DNA of 64,000 nt. Source: Gemmatimonadetes bacterium 2013_60CM_65_52. Lineage in GTDB: Bacteria > Gemmatimonadota > Gemmatimonadetes > Gemmatimonadales > Gemmatimonadaceae. The DNA lies in assembly GCA_002215645.1 (NCBI GenBank), contig NGFI01000008.1, forward strand, positions 248,001-312,000, given 5' to 3'. Of this stretch, positions 1-10,047 are shown piece after piece. The notes beneath the pieces were generated by a model. That model was given only the letters and a program-made list of their open reading frames with translations. It was not told where the DNA came from and did no database searches. A program made the position numbers and the translations under genes. Each line of letters begins with the position of its first letter. The first letter of the stretch is position 1.

Positions 1-941
1 ATGCATTGTTGCTCGCGATGCGCGCGCTCGACATCGGCCGCGGCGACGAAGTCATCACGACGCCGTTCACGTTTTTCGCGACGGCGGGTACCGTGCACAA
101 CCTCGGTGCGACGCCCGTGTTCGTCGACATCGAGCCGGACACCTACAACATTCGGCCGGATGCAGCGGCAGCAGCGCGTACGTCGAAGACCAGGGCCGTG
201 ATCCCGGTGGATCTGTTCGGGCAGATGGCCGCTGTGGAGCGTATCGCGCTCGCGCTGCCGGGACTGCCGGTCATCGAGGACGCAGCACAATCCATCGGCG
301 CGCGGCGATCCATTGACGGCGAAGCGCGCATGGCCGGTGAAGTCCCGACCATCGGCACGTTCAGCTTCTTTCCCTCGAAGAATCTCGGCGGGTATGGCGA
401 TGGCGGCATGATCGTCACGCAGGACGACCGCATCGCGGAGCGTTTGCGGCGGCTGCGCGTGCATGGTGGGTCGCGGCAGTATTACCACGACGAAGTCGGA
501 TACAACAGCCGACTGGATGCGCTGCAAGCCGCGGTGCTCTCGGCCAAGCTTCCGCATCTCGCAGCGTGGAGCGCGGGGCGACGGCGGAACGCGGCGCATT
601 ATGACGCCGCCTTTGCCGACCTCGCCGCGACGGGTGTCGTGACGACGCCGTACGTCGCCCCCGAGAACGAGTCCATCTTCAATCAGTACACGCTGCGCAT
701 TGCGAGCGGTAAGCGCGACGCGCTCCAGGCGCACCTCAAGGCGCATGGCATCGGCACGGCGATCTACTATCCGCTTCCACTCCATCTGCAGCCGTGCTTC
801 GCATATCTCGGCTACAAGAAGGGTCAGTGTCCCGAGAGCGAGCGCGCGGCGCAGGAAGTTCTCTCCCTGCCGATCTACCCCGAGCTGACGCGCCAGCAGC
901 TCGACGAGGTGGTGGCCGGCGTCACGTCGTTCTTTCACTGA
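1..941 (+). CDS. DegT/DnrJ/EryC1/StrS-family sugar aminotransferase (5' truncated)
   Basis: PLP-dependent aminotransferase of the family that transaminates keto-sugar nucleotides for surface polysaccharides or secondary metabolites. The window edge cuts the gene: the reading frame is already open at base 3, and the first residues (LLLAMRALDIGRGDEVITTP) match an internal family motif, so roughly 50-60 N-terminal residues are missing. The PLP-site lysine lies in FFPSKNLGGYGDGGM near base 375-410, and the C-terminal PLPLHLQPCF...LGY segment is typical. The stop is 4 bp before the UDP-glucose dehydrogenase start, so it belongs to the nucleotide-sugar cluster. The exact sugar substrate cannot be told from the sequence. 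Confidence 0.9.
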   Translation, partial: ALLLAMRALDIGRGDEVITTPFTFFATAGTVHNLGATPVFVDIEPDTYNIRPDAAAAARTSKTRAVIPVDLFGQMAAVERIALALPGLPVIEDAAQSIGARRSIDGEARMAGEVPTIGTFSFFPSKNLGGYGDGGMIVTQDDRIAERLRRLRVHGGSRQYYHDEVGYNSRLDALQAAVLSAKLPHLAAWSAGRRRNAAHYDAAFADLAATGVVTTPYVAPENESIFNQYTLRIASGKRDALQAHLKAHGIGTAIYYPLPLHLQPCFAYLGYKKGQCPESERAAQEVLSLPIYPELTRQQLDEVVAGVTSFFH

Positions 942-945
942 TCTC

Positions 946-2253
946 GTGAACATCACCGTCGTCGGCTCCGGGTACGTGGGTCTCGTCGTGGGCGCGTGCC
1001 TCGCTGAAACGGGGAATGCCGTCCTCTGCGCCGATCTCGACGAGACCAAGATCGAGGGCCTCCGGAACAACGTCCTCCCCATCTACGAGCCCGGCCTCGA
1101 CGATTACGTCGAACGGAATCAGCGGCAGGGACGCCTCACGTTCTCGACGGACATTGGGCAGAGCATCGCATCGGCGGACGTCGTCTTCATCGCGGTCGGC
1201 ACGCCACCCGATGAGGATGGTTCGGCGGACCTGCGCCACGTGCTCGACGTCGCGGAGCAGATCGGCCGGCACATGCAGCGCGAGCTGGTGGTGGTGACGA
1301 AGTCCACGGTGCCCGTCGGCACCGCGGCGAGGGTGACGGAGGCCGTGGCGCGCAACGCGAAGTTTCCCTTCCACGTGTGCTCCAATCCGGAGTTTCTCAA
1401 GGAGGGCGCGGCGATCGACGACTTCATGAAGCCGGATCGCGTGGTGCTGGGCGTGGACAGCGACTTCGCGCGCAGCGTGATGGCGGAGCTGTACGCGCCG
1501 TTCGTCCGCACCGGGAAACCCATCCTCTTCATGGACGTGCCGTCGGCGGAAATGACGAAGTACGCAGCCAACGCGATGCTCGCCACACGCATCTCCTTCA
1601 TGAACGAGATCGCGAATCTGTGTGAGTCCGTCGGTGCCGACGTCGATCAGGTTCGGCGAGGGATCGGTTCGGACACGCGCATCGGCGCGGCGTTCCTGTT
1701 TCCGGGTCCGGGTTATGGCGGGTCGTGCTTCCCCAAGGACGTCAAAGCGCTCGTGCGCACGGCTAAGTCGAAGCATGTGGCGCTGCGAGTGCTCGACGCT
1801 GTGGAATCCGCGAACGAGGCCCAGAAAGAGCGGCTCTTCGAGAAGCTGGACCGAAGTCTTGGTGGTGTGAAGGGCAAGCGCATCGCGGTGTGGGGGCTGG
1901 CGTTCAAGCCGAATACCGATGACATGCGCGAGGCGCCTTCACTCGTGCTCATCGACCAGTTGCTCTCGGCGGGCGCAACGGTCGCGGCGCACGATCCGGT
2001 CGCCATGCACGAGGCGGAGCGACGAATCGGCGCAAGGATCACGTATGCGCCGTCGGGCTACGAGGCGCTCGAGGGCGCCGATGCGCTCGTCGTGGTGACG
2101 GACTGGAACGAGTACCGCCACCCGGACTTCGCCCGCATGAAATCGCTGCTGCGCGGAGCGGTGATCGTGGACGGCCGGAACCTGTATGACGCGCGCAAGA
2201 TGCGCGCGCTCGGCTTCACCTACGAGTCCATCGGACGAGGCGCACCGACATGA
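946..2253 (+). CDS. ugd: UDP-glucose 6-dehydrogenase
   Basis: Oxidises UDP-glucose to UDP-glucuronate with two NAD+. The 435-residue length is normal for the family. The N-terminal Rossmann motif [18 protein letters not shown] binds NAD. The catalytic cysteine lies in [12 protein letters not shown] (about residues 259-270). The C-terminal UDP-binding domain contains [18 protein letters not shown]. The start is GTG at 946, just after the aminotransferase stop; no earlier start fits the Rossmann fold. It overlaps the next gene by ATGA, so the two are probably translationally coupled. Its product feeds the downstream UDP-glucuronate decarboxylase. Confidence 0.95.
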   Translation: MNITVVGSGYVGLVVGACLAETGNAVLCADLDETKIEGLRNNVLPIYEPGLDDYVERNQRQGRLTFSTDIGQSIASADVVFIAVGTPPDEDGSADLRHVLDVAEQIGRHMQRELVVVTKSTVPVGTAARVTEAVARNAKFPFHVCSNPEFLKEGAAIDDFMKPDRVVLGVDSDFARSVMAELYAPFVRTGKPILFMDVPSAEMTKYAANAMLATRISFMNEIANLCESVGADVDQVRRGIGSDTRIGAAFLFPGPGYGGSCFPKDVKALVRTAKSKHVALRVLDAVESANEAQKERLFEKLDRSLGGVKGKRIAVWGLAFKPNTDDMREAPSLVLIDQLLSAGATVAAHDPVAMHEAERRIGARITYAPSGYEALEGADALVVVTDWNEYRHPDFARMKSLLRGAVIVDGRNLYDARKMRALGFTYESIGRGAPT

Positions 2254-3230
2254 GAGTGCTGATCACGGGCGCCGCCGGATTTCTGGGATCGCATCTGTGC
2301 GACCGGTTTCTCGCCGAAGGCCACTCGGTGGTGGGCCTCGACAACTTCGTCACGGGCCATCCGGACAACATCGCCCATCTGATGAGCGACGTCCGGTTCG
2401 AATTCATGCGGCACAACATCTCGACGTACACGTACGTGTCGGGAGCTCTCGACGGCGTGCTGCATTTCGCGTCGCCAGCCAGTCCGATCGACTATCTCGA
2501 GCTGCCCATCCAGACGTTGAAGGTGGGCTCGCTGGGCACCCACAACGCCCTGGGTCTCGCAAAGGCCAAGAACGCCCGCTTCTTTCTGGCCTCCACGTCC
2601 GAGGTGTACGGCGATCCGCTGGTGCATCCGCAAACCGAGGATTACTGGGGGAACGTAAACCCCGTGGGACCCCGCGGTGTCTATGACGAGGCCAAGCGGT
2701 TCTCGGAGGCCATCACGATGGCGTACCACACGTACCACGGCGTGGACACGCGCATCGTACGGATCTTCAATACGTACGGCCCGCGGATGCGGCCGCGTGA
2801 CGGGCGCGTGGTGTCGAACTTCATCGTGCAGGCGCTGACGAACGAGCCGCTCACCATCTACGGCGACGGGTCGCAGACACGCAGCTTCTGCTATGTGTCG
2901 GACGAGGTCGACGGGATCTACCGCCTCTTCATGCACGGCAATCACACACCGACCAACATCGGCAATCCCGACGAGTATACCGTACGCCAGCTCGCCGAGC
3001 TGGTCGTGGAGCTCACCGGGACGTCGGCGCCCATCGTGCACGAGCCGCTTCCGGTGGACGATCCCAAGGTGCGGAAGCCCGACATCTCCAAGGCGCGGGC
3101 GACGCTCGGCTGGCAGCCTACGGTGCACGTCCGGGACGGGCTGGCGCTCACCATCGAGTATTTTCGCCGGCTCATCGGTACGCCGCACATGGCGCCGAGG
3201 GTTGCGCGAGAGCGGCCAGCGGGCCTCTGA
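2250..3230 (+). CDS. uxs: UDP-glucuronate decarboxylase (UDP-xylose synthase type), extended SDR
   Basis: Predicted to convert UDP-glucuronate to UDP-xylose, consuming the product of the gene before it. A 326-residue extended short-chain dehydrogenase: NAD motif GAAGFLGSH at residues 7-15, STSEVYGD around 115-122, and the diagnostic UXS segment [21 protein letters not shown] with the catalytic Tyr-x3-Lys. A 4-bp overlap with ugd supports a shared transcript. A UDP-glucose 4-epimerase is less likely because of the YWGNVNP signature. No membrane segment is seen, so the enzyme is cytoplasmic. Confidence 0.92.
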   Translation: MRVLITGAAGFLGSHLCDRFLAEGHSVVGLDNFVTGHPDNIAHLMSDVRFEFMRHNISTYTYVSGALDGVLHFASPASPIDYLELPIQTLKVGSLGTHNALGLAKAKNARFFLASTSEVYGDPLVHPQTEDYWGNVNPVGPRGVYDEAKRFSEAITMAYHTYHGVDTRIVRIFNTYGPRMRPRDGRVVSNFIVQALTNEPLTIYGDGSQTRSFCYVSDEVDGIYRLFMHGNHTPTNIGNPDEYTVRQLAELVVELTGTSAPIVHEPLPVDDPKVRKPDISKARATLGWQPTVHVRDGLALTIEYFRRLIGTPHMAPRVARERPAGL

Positions 3231-3319
3231 CCGGTGAACCGTAGACCGTTCACGGGCGTTCCCGGTGTATCTTCCATGGCTCCTGAACCGACCGCCTTTT
3301 CGCGGGTACAGTTTCCGAT

Positions 3320-4159
3320 ATGCGCTTGATTCGCCGGGGGCCGCTCGCCGCCATGGTCTTCGTGACCGCGGCCTGCCATCCCGACTTTCAGATTACGAAG
3401 TTCCCCACGAACGAAGCCCTCTACCGCGCCGCCATGCAGGAAGCGGATGCGCAGCGGTGGGACAATGCCGTGGCGGCCTTCGAGAAGCTCACGACCGACT
3501 TGTCGGCCCGCGACACGCTGTTGCCGCGCGCCCACTGGTTCCTTGGCCGTGCGCACGAGGCCCGTGGCGAGCACGTGCTGGCGGCCACGAGCTTCTCACA
3601 TCTCGTCGAGAACTTCCCCGACGACACCCTCGCCGCACCCGCCGCGCTCGCGGCCGCGCGCGCCTATGGGAAGATGTGGCGCAAGCCGGCCCTCGATCCC
3701 ACATATGGCGAGACGGCGCTCGCGACGTACAATACGCTGCTGAGCCTCTATCCCCAGTCGCCGCTCGTCCCCGAAGCGAAGAAGGAGCTGGCGGAGCTGG
3801 AGGAAATGTTCGCGCAGAAGGCCTACCTGACCGGCCTGTACTATCTCCGGCGCGGGGCGTACGACAGCGGCATCATCTATTTCAAGGACGTCCTCGCCAA
3901 GTGGCCCGCGAGCCCGACGTCTCGCTCTGCACAATTGCGTCTGGTGGAGTCGTACAGGGCCATCCGGTATCGTGAAGACGCGCAGGATCAATGCGCGGCG
4001 CTTCGGAAGAACTATCCAGGTGATGCCGAGGTGCGCCTCGTATGTCAGGGCGTCGGTGAGCCGGCACAGTCGGCGCCCGCAGCCACCTCGAACGCTCCAC
4101 CGGCGTCGACGGGTCCGCCTCAGGCCGCGACCCCGCCGTCGACACCGCCCGCGGACTGA
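3320..4159 (+). CDS. bamD: BamD/YfiO-like outer-membrane lipoprotein with TPR repeats
   Basis: 279 residues. The N-terminus is a lipoprotein signal with a lipobox ending in TAAC (Cys near residue 20), so the product should be lipidated and held at the outer membrane. Several TPR-like helical pairs follow (for example EALYRAAMQEADAQRWDNAVAAFEKL and AYLTGLYYLRRGAYDSGIIYFKDVL), the arrangement seen in BamD, which partners BamA in beta-barrel insertion. The last 40 or so residues are Pro/Ala/Thr-rich and low in complexity, which is not typical of BamD. No other bam gene is nearby. A related TPR lipoprotein of other function is possible. Confidence 0.78.
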   Translation: MRLIRRGPLAAMVFVTAACHPDFQITKFPTNEALYRAAMQEADAQRWDNAVAAFEKLTTDLSARDTLLPRAHWFLGRAHEARGEHVLAATSFSHLVENFPDDTLAAPAALAAARAYGKMWRKPALDPTYGETALATYNTLLSLYPQSPLVPEAKKELAELEEMFAQKAYLTGLYYLRRGAYDSGIIYFKDVLAKWPASPTSRSAQLRLVESYRAIRYREDAQDQCAALRKNYPGDAEVRLVCQGVGEPAQSAPAATSNAPPASTGPPQAATPPSTPPAD

Positions 4160-4162
4160 GGC

Positions 4163-4732
4163 ATGCGCCTCGGGATCTTCGGGGGCAGTTTCGACCCGCC
4201 GCATCTCGGGCATCTGCTTCCGGTCATCGACGCGGTCGAGGCCCTGGCGCTCGATGGCGTGCGGTTCATGCCCGCCGGTGAGCAACCGCTGAAATCCGGC
4301 CGCGCGTACGCCAGCGCGGAGCATCGCTTCGCGATGACGCAGCGGCTGCTGCACGGGGTCCCAGGGTTCATCGCTGACCGGTCGGAAATCGACCGTCCGG
4401 GGTTATCTTACACGGTTGACACCGTGACGCAGTTGGCGGCCGCCCATCCCGGCGTGGAGCTCCTGCTCCTGCTCGGGACCGACGCGTTCGCGCTCTTCGA
4501 GCAGTGGAAGGAACCGGAACGGATACGCTCGCTGGCAACGGTGGTCGTCCTCGCGCGAGGCGACGAGCCGCTCGCGGCAGCGACCCGCACGCCGGCGCAG
4601 GTGCTGCAGACGCGGCGGGTGGACATCTCGTCCACCGAGCTGCGCGCCCGGGTGGCCGACGGGCGGACCATTCGCGGATTCGTTCCCGATGCGGTGGCGG
4701 ACTACATCGCCGCGCATCGGCTGTATCGATAA
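4163..4732 (+). CDS. nadD: Nicotinate-nucleotide adenylyltransferase
   Basis: Transfers AMP from ATP to nicotinate mononucleotide, giving deamido-NAD. A 189-residue nucleotidyl transferase: GGSFDPPHLGHLLP (residues 7-20) carries the (H/T)xGH motif and DISSTELRARVADGR (about 153-167) is the C-terminal ISSTxxR signature. It begins 3 bp after the bamD-like stop and ends 9 bp before secA, consistent with an operon. In many bacteria nadD neighbours rsfS or obgE; neither is visible here. Confidence 0.95.
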   Translation: MRLGIFGGSFDPPHLGHLLPVIDAVEALALDGVRFMPAGEQPLKSGRAYASAEHRFAMTQRLLHGVPGFIADRSEIDRPGLSYTVDTVTQLAAAHPGVELLLLLGTDAFALFEQWKEPERIRSLATVVVLARGDEPLAAATRTPAQVLQTRRVDISSTELRARVADGRTIRGFVPDAVADYIAAHRLYR

Positions 4733-4741
4733 GAGGACTGC

Positions 4742-7700
4742 ATGTTCAAGCGCGTACTGACGGCATTCATGGGCACCCGCCACGAGCGGGAGCGGAAGCG
4801 GCTCCAGCCGATTCTGGATTCCGTCCATGAGCACGAAGCAAGGCTCGCCAATGCGAGCGAAGAAACCCTGCGCAACCAGACGGCGAAATTTCGCGGTCTG
4901 CTGCACGAGCGGACGCATGATCTCGAGACTCGCATCGCCGAGTTGAAGGAGGCCAAGCGAACGGCCAGCGAGGCGAGCGAGCGCGAGCGGATCGACACCG
5001 AATTGGGTGGCGTGGACGGCAGCGGCGGCCTCGAGGCGGATCTGCGCCGCACCATCGCCGAAACCCTCGACGAGATTCTGCCCGAGGCCTTCGCGACGGT
5101 GCGCGAGGCCAGCCGACGGCTCATGGGCACGACGGTGACCGTCACGGGCCGCGAGCAGCAATGGAACATGGTGCCGTACGACGTGCAGCTCATGGGCGGC
5201 ATTCAGCTGCACTTTGGCAGGATCGCGGAAATGGGGACTGGCGAGGGCAAGACGCTCGTCGCCACGCTGCCACTCTACCTGAATGCATTGTCAGGGCGCG
5301 GCGCGCACCTCGTCACGGTGAACTCGTATCTGGCACGCCGCGATTCGCAGTGGATGGGGCATCTGTTCACGTACCTGGGACTCACCGTCGGCTGCATCGA
5401 CGACACCGAGGCCGGGTCGCCGGAGCGGCGCGCCGCGTATCTCTCGGACGTCACGTACGGCACCAACAACGAATTCGGCTTCGATTACCTGCGCGACAAC
5501 ATGGTCGTGTCGCTCGACCAGCGCGTCCAGCGTGTCCACGTCTATGCCATCGTGGACGAAGTGGACTCCGTGCTCATCGACGAAGCGCGCACCCCGCTCA
5601 TCATCTCCGGTCCCGTCGGCAACGACGGGGACATCCAGTACTTCGAGAACAACGCAGCCGTGTCGGGGCTGGTGCGCCGTCAGGTGGAGATGGTCAATCA
5701 GCTCGTCGCCGATGCGGAGCGTGACCTGGGCGCGGGGAATACGCAGGACGCCTCGGTCAAGCTCTACCAGGCGCAGATGGGCCACCCGAAGAACCGGCGG
5801 CTCCTCAAGCTCATGCAGGAGCAGGGTAACAAGCAGCTCGTGCTGAAGATGGAGCTCGAGCACCTCGCCGACCGGAAGCTGCCGCCGCACAAGCAGTCGT
5901 ACCGCGACATCGAGGAAAATCTGCTGTTCGTGCTCGATGAACGGGGGCATTCCGTCCATCTGACGGACCGCGGCGTCGACTTCATGTCGCCGAACGATCA
6001 CGACGCGTACGTGCTGCCCGATCTGAGCGAGGCGGTACACCGCATCGATCACGCGGCGGACCTGACGGGCGACCAGAAGATCGCGGCGCGCCGCGAGCTG
6101 GAGATCGACTACGCGTCCAAGAGCGAGCGTCTCAACATCGTGCACCAGCTTCTCAGGGCGCACGCGCTCTACGAGAAGGACGTCAACTACGTCGTGCAGG
6201 ACGGCGAGGTGCTGATCGTCGACGAATACACCGGCCGCACCATGCCGGGTCGTCGCTGGAGCGAGGGACTGCACCAGGCGGTCGAGGCCAAGGAAGGGGT
6301 TCGCGTAAAGGGCGAGACGCAGACCATGGCCACGATCACCATCCAGAACTACTTCCGCATGTACGAGAAGCTGGCCGGCATGACCGGCACGGCCGAAACG
6401 GAAGAGACGGAGTTCTACGAGATCTACAAGCTGGAAGTCGCGGTCATCCCGACGAATCGTCCCGTCATCCGCGACGACCGCCACGATCTCGTCTTCAAGA
6501 CGCGGCGCGAGAAGTACAACGCCATCGTCGACGAGACGCGCCGCCTGCACGAGCTCGGATATCCGGTGCTGATCGGCACCACCAGCGTGGATGCGTCGGA
6601 AACGCTGTCCAAGCTCATGCAGCGCGCGGGGCTCGTGCACAACGTGCTCAACGCCAAGTATCACCAGCGTGAGGCGGAGATCGTCGCCAACGCCGGGCAG
6701 CCGGGCGCGATCACCATCGCCACCAACATGGCCGGCCGCGGCACCGACATCAAACTCGGCGAAGGGGTCACGCCGTCGAAGCCGTCGAAGGTGAAGGATC
6801 CCGACGGAAAGGAGATCGACGTCGACGAGATCGGTGGCCTCCACATCGTCGGCTCCGAGCGCCACGAGTCACGTCGCATCGACCGCCAGCTCCGCGGCCG
6901 GTCGGGACGTCAGGGTGATCCGGGAGCGAGCCAGTTCTTTCTGTCGCTCGAGGACGACCTCATGCGGCTCTTCGGCAGCGATCGCATCGCGAAGCTGATG
7001 GACCGCATGGGCGCGCAGGAGGGCGAGGTGCTCACGCATCCGCTCATCACGCGGTCCATCGAGCAGGCACAGAAGCGCGTCGAGCTCCAGAACTTCCAGA
7101 GCCGCAAGCGGCTGCTGGAGTACGACGACGTCATGAACCAGCAGCGCGAGGTGATCTATTCGCTGCGTTCATTCGCGCTCGAGGGCGGCGAGGAGCTGAA
7201 GGGCGAGGCGCTCAAGATGGTGGAGAAGGCCGTCGCCCGGCGCGTGGAGACCGTGCTCGCGGAGTTCGAGGACTACTCGGAGTGGGACTTCGAGCTGCTC
7301 CGTCAGGAGCTGCTGCTGCACTACATGCTCCAGGTGAAGGAGTTCGACGACGAGCAGCTCAGACCCACCGTGCTGCCGGACGCCCAGCAGCACACGGTGG
7401 AGGCAGGCCGCACGGCGTTCGCTGGCAAGCTCGAAGCGCTGGACATGGTGCGCGACCAGGAGGGCGGCTATGCCGACCGCCTGCTGCGCTACGTGATGCT
7501 CAACGTGCTGGACGAGAAGTGGAAGGATCACCTTTACGATCTCGACCAGCTCCGCAACGCGATTCATTATCGCTCGTGGGGGCAGAAGGACCCGCTTCTC
7601 GAGTACAAGCAGGAGGCCTACACGATGTTCGTCGATCTGATGAACGACATCGCGGAGACCTTCACGGACCGGTTCCTCAAGGTGCAGCTCGTCATCGAGG

Positions 7701-8056
7701 AGCCGGGCTCGCCCGATGGTGCGCCACCGGGCGGCCAGTTCCGCCCGGAATCAGCTCCAAGCGCACCCACGCGTCGCTACAACGCGCTCGGCGTGCTGGA
7801 GGACGTCGCGTCGTCGGCGCCGGCAATCGGTGCGACGGCGGTCGAGGACATCGGTCCGGCCGAAACGCCCGACGAAAAGCTCGCCGCCGTAAAGCGCGAC
7901 CCGGTCATCATCGGTGCCGGCCGCGCGCGCACCATGCAGGACGTCGCCTCCGATCAGCGCGCCGCACCGGTGGACTGGTCGAACGTCGGGCGCAACGATC
8001 CGTGCCCGTGCGGATCAGGCAAGAAGTTCAAGAAATGCCACGGGACGTCCATCTAG
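4742..8056 (+). CDS. secA: Preprotein translocase ATPase SecA
   Basis: Motor that drives unfolded preproteins through SecYEG. At 1104 residues it is longer than E. coli SecA (about 900). Walker A is MGTGEGKTLVATLP (near residue 165), the DEAD-like box is DEVDSVLIDEARTPL, and helicase motifs VLIGTTSVDASE and NMAGRGTDIKLGEG follow. The zinc-binding SEC-C tail NDPCPCGSGKKFKKCHG closes the protein and is expected to contact SecB or phospholipid. The extra length comes from an N-domain insert and a low-complexity linker before the tail. GAGGA lies just upstream of the ATG. Confidence 0.98.
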   Translation: MFKRVLTAFMGTRHERERKRLQPILDSVHEHEARLANASEETLRNQTAKFRGLLHERTHDLETRIAELKEAKRTASEASERERIDTELGGVDGSGGLEADLRRTIAETLDEILPEAFATVREASRRLMGTTVTVTGREQQWNMVPYDVQLMGGIQLHFGRIAEMGTGEGKTLVATLPLYLNALSGRGAHLVTVNSYLARRDSQWMGHLFTYLGLTVGCIDDTEAGSPERRAAYLSDVTYGTNNEFGFDYLRDNMVVSLDQRVQRVHVYAIVDEVDSVLIDEARTPLIISGPVGNDGDIQYFENNAAVSGLVRRQVEMVNQLVADAERDLGAGNTQDASVKLYQAQMGHPKNRRLLKLMQEQGNKQLVLKMELEHLADRKLPPHKQSYRDIEENLLFVLDERGHSVHLTDRGVDFMSPNDHDAYVLPDLSEAVHRIDHAADLTGDQKIAARRELEIDYASKSERLNIVHQLLRAHALYEKDVNYVVQDGEVLIVDEYTGRTMPGRRWSEGLHQAVEAKEGVRVKGETQTMATITIQNYFRMYEKLAGMTGTAETEETEFYEIYKLEVAVIPTNRPVIRDDRHDLVFKTRREKYNAIVDETRRLHELGYPVLIGTTSVDASETLSKLMQRAGLVHNVLNAKYHQREAEIVANAGQPGAITIATNMAGRGTDIKLGEGVTPSKPSKVKDPDGKEIDVDEIGGLHIVGSERHESRRIDRQLRGRSGRQGDPGASQFFLSLEDDLMRLFGSDRIAKLMDRMGAQEGEVLTHPLITRSIEQAQKRVELQNFQSRKRLLEYDDVMNQQREVIYSLRSFALEGGEELKGEALKMVEKAVARRVETVLAEFEDYSEWDFELLRQELLLHYMLQVKEFDDEQLRPTVLPDAQQHTVEAGRTAFAGKLEALDMVRDQEGGYADRLLRYVMLNVLDEKWKDHLYDLDQLRNAIHYRSWGQKDPLLEYKQEAYTMFVDLMNDIAETFTDRFLKVQLVIEEPGSPDGAPPGGQFRPESAPSAPTRRYNALGVLEDVASSAPAIGATAVEDIGPAETPDEKLAAVKRDPVIIGAGRARTMQDVASDQRAAPVDWSNVGRNDPCPCGSGKKFKKCHGTSI

Positions 8057-8066
8057 CGCACGTCCC

Positions 8067-8549
8067 GTGAGCGAAGCGGACGTTGCAATTCGCCGCGCCA
8101 CGCTCGACGATGTGCCAACCCTCGTCGAACATCGCGTCGCAATGTTTCGAGACATAGGCGCGTTGCCCGTGGGAGAAGAAGCAGCATTGAGGGCGGCGGT
8201 GCTTCCGGTCCTCGCTGACTGGTTGGCGATGGGCGAATACGTCGCTTGGGTCGTCACTGCCGCGGGCAATGCGACGGAGGTCATCGGCGGAGCCGGAGTC
8301 CAGCGTCGCCACTTCATGCCTCGACCCTCTCCCACTGGCGTGTTGTCTGGCGGAGAAGGGCTCGTACTCAACGTGTATGTCGAGCCGGGGTGGCGAAAGC
8401 GCGGTGTCGGCGGGCGCGTCATGCGTGAGGTCATTGCATGGGCGCGAAGCGAGGGAATCGAGCAGCTCGTTCTGCACGCGTCGGCAGAGGGACGCCCGAT
8501 GTACGAGAAGCTCGGCTTCGCACAGACGAACGAGATGCGGCTCGCATGA
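8067..8549 (+). CDS. GNAT-family N-acetyltransferase
   Basis: About 160 residues. Starts at GTG 8067, 10 bp after the secA stop; an earlier start in the frame would run far into secA. The acetyl-CoA loop is seen in VEPGWRKRGVGGRVMREV (R-x-x-G-x-G/A-type motif), followed by ARSEGIEQLVLHASAEGRPMYEKLGF, the C-terminal part of a GNAT fold. The acceptor substrate is unknown. It could be an amino-acid or small-molecule acetylase; nothing links it functionally to secA except adjacency. Confidence 0.82.
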   Translation: MSEADVAIRRATLDDVPTLVEHRVAMFRDIGALPVGEEAALRAAVLPVLADWLAMGEYVAWVVTAAGNATEVIGGAGVQRRHFMPRPSPTGVLSGGEGLVLNVYVEPGWRKRGVGGRVMREVIAWARSEGIEQLVLHASAEGRPMYEKLGFAQTNEMRLA

Positions 8550-8785
8550 TCGTTTTGAGAACCAGTGGCGGCGTCTTGCTGCGGCCTTGCGCCAGCCGTT
8601 GCAACATTTCCTTGAGCGGACGGCGCCACTCGGGCTTGGACTAGGCGCAGGGGTGCCGCGCAACACGACCTTCTCCGGGATGACGCTCAGCTGTTACCAT
8701 GCGCGCAGTTGTGTCAGGCTGACAACGCCCACTTGCTGCGGATCGATCCCGCCACGCGCTTGCACGCCGCAAGCCCGCGGGACTT

Positions 8786-10021
8786 TCATGGCGCAGAAAC
8801 AAGCACGGGCGTCGCGCTGAACTCTTGTCTTGCGGGTAGCGCAAGAATGCCTCTGTTATTGCTCCCCCAACACCAGAGATCGTCGGCCACGTCGATGCCA
8901 CATGCGTTCGACGGGCTGGCGATCAACTGCCGGAACTGGTGGCCACCGGTGACTTCCTGAGGAACCGGAGTTGCCGGGCCCTGGAATCCAGTGCCGAGAT
9001 AGCCAAGGAAGTTGTTCCCCCAGCACCACGCGCGCCCCGCATCGCTCAGTGCGCAGGTGAACGCGGCGCCCGCCACGATAGTGCGCCACGGCTCAGGTTG
9101 ACGGATCACCGCGTTTGGGACACGATAGCTTTGCGCCGTTCCGCCCGCGGCGCCATCGAGATTGTCCCCCCAACAATACGCGGTACCGCTCGCATCCACC
9201 GCGCAGTCTTGCTCTCCGCCGCTTGCCAGCACCGCTACGACAAAGGACGACGAGCTGACGGGTGTCGGTACCAGACATCGGTCGTAGACGTAGTACGTCG
9301 TTCCGCACCCGGTCGCCGTACCGATCGCAGCCAGATTGGATGCCCCGGCTATGTGAAACCCGGGAAACATACCCCAGCAGAATGGGCGTCCCGAGACGGT
9401 CAAGCCGCACGCTCGCCCTGACCCCGTGACCCTCGTCAGTTCCGACGCGGCGGGCACCACGCGAGGAGTGAGCGACACGTCGTCTCCTGCTTGAGATCCG
9501 GTCGCGAAGACGCCGTAATCGTTCGCTCCCCAACAGTAGAAGCGCCCGTCCGTCGCGCGGCCGCAGGTCGCAAAGCCGATCCCCGCGAGCGTCGTGAAAT
9601 GGAGCCCGCCGTGGATACGCGTGGGTATGGTCCGGGCGACCGTGGAGCTATCTCCCAGCTGGCCGCTCGCGTTGCTTCCCCAGCAATACGCACTGCCGTC
9701 CCCGGCGAGCGCGCAGACGTGTCGCGCACCCGACGCCACGGCCACGAAGGGAGGAGACGCGAGCACATGCGGAGCAACAATCTCATTTGCAGTGGAGGCC
9801 CCGGCACCGTAGCCCTGGCCCCAGCAACTGACGGCACCGCCGGGGCGGAGCACACACGCCTGCGACTCCCCCGCGACGACGACGGGGCGCGCCGGGCCGG
9901 TCAACGAAGCGGGAGGAGAGGCTGGCTCTGTGAGGACCGCGTCCGAAGCGGTGGGCGAACCGCGACAGGCCGCAGTCACGCCGACTGCGACGAACATCAA
10001 GACTTTACGGACAATATGCAT
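8786..10021 (-). CDS. Secreted RCC1-type seven-bladed beta-propeller lipoprotein
   Basis: 411 residues from ATG 10021. An upstream extension of the frame (to 10171) is rejected because the signal peptide starts at MHIVRKVLMFVAVGVTAAC, whose lipobox Cys is residue 19. After a short Pro/Ala linker come seven RCC1-like repeats. Each contains the exact spacing C-x9-C-W-G (for example CALAGDGSAYCWG and CALSDAGRAWCWG), predicting a seven-bladed propeller with one Cys pair per blade outside the cytoplasm. The family is best known from eukaryotic RCC1, but bacterial secreted members exist; their function is generally unknown, perhaps protein or carbohydrate binding. It is one of three minus-strand genes here, converges with the GNAT gene and has its own upstream region. 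Confidence 0.85.
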   Translation of the reverse strand: MHIVRKVLMFVAVGVTAACRGSPTASDAVLTEPASPPASLTGPARPVVVAGESQACVLRPGGAVSCWGQGYGAGASTANEIVAPHVLASPPFVAVASGARHVCALAGDGSAYCWGSNASGQLGDSSTVARTIPTRIHGGLHFTTLAGIGFATCGRATDGRFYCWGANDYGVFATGSQAGDDVSLTPRVVPAASELTRVTGSGRACGLTVSGRPFCWGMFPGFHIAGASNLAAIGTATGCGTTYYVYDRCLVPTPVSSSSFVVAVLASGGEQDCAVDASGTAYCWGDNLDGAAGGTAQSYRVPNAVIRQPEPWRTIVAGAAFTCALSDAGRAWCWGNNFLGYLGTGFQGPATPVPQEVTGGHQFRQLIASPSNACGIDVADDLWCWGSNNRGILALPARQEFSATPVLVSAP

Positions 10022-10047
10022 GAATAGACAGTGCGATCGCGACGGGT

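Noticed and set aside
2220-3188. 322-residue minus-strand open frame opposite the UXS gene
   Set aside because: The + strand carries a complete SDR enzyme with NAD and catalytic motifs.
8564-8630. AGTGGCG...CGCCACT as a terminator for the GNAT gene
   Set aside because: Only 7 bp with a 53-nt loop and no T-run.
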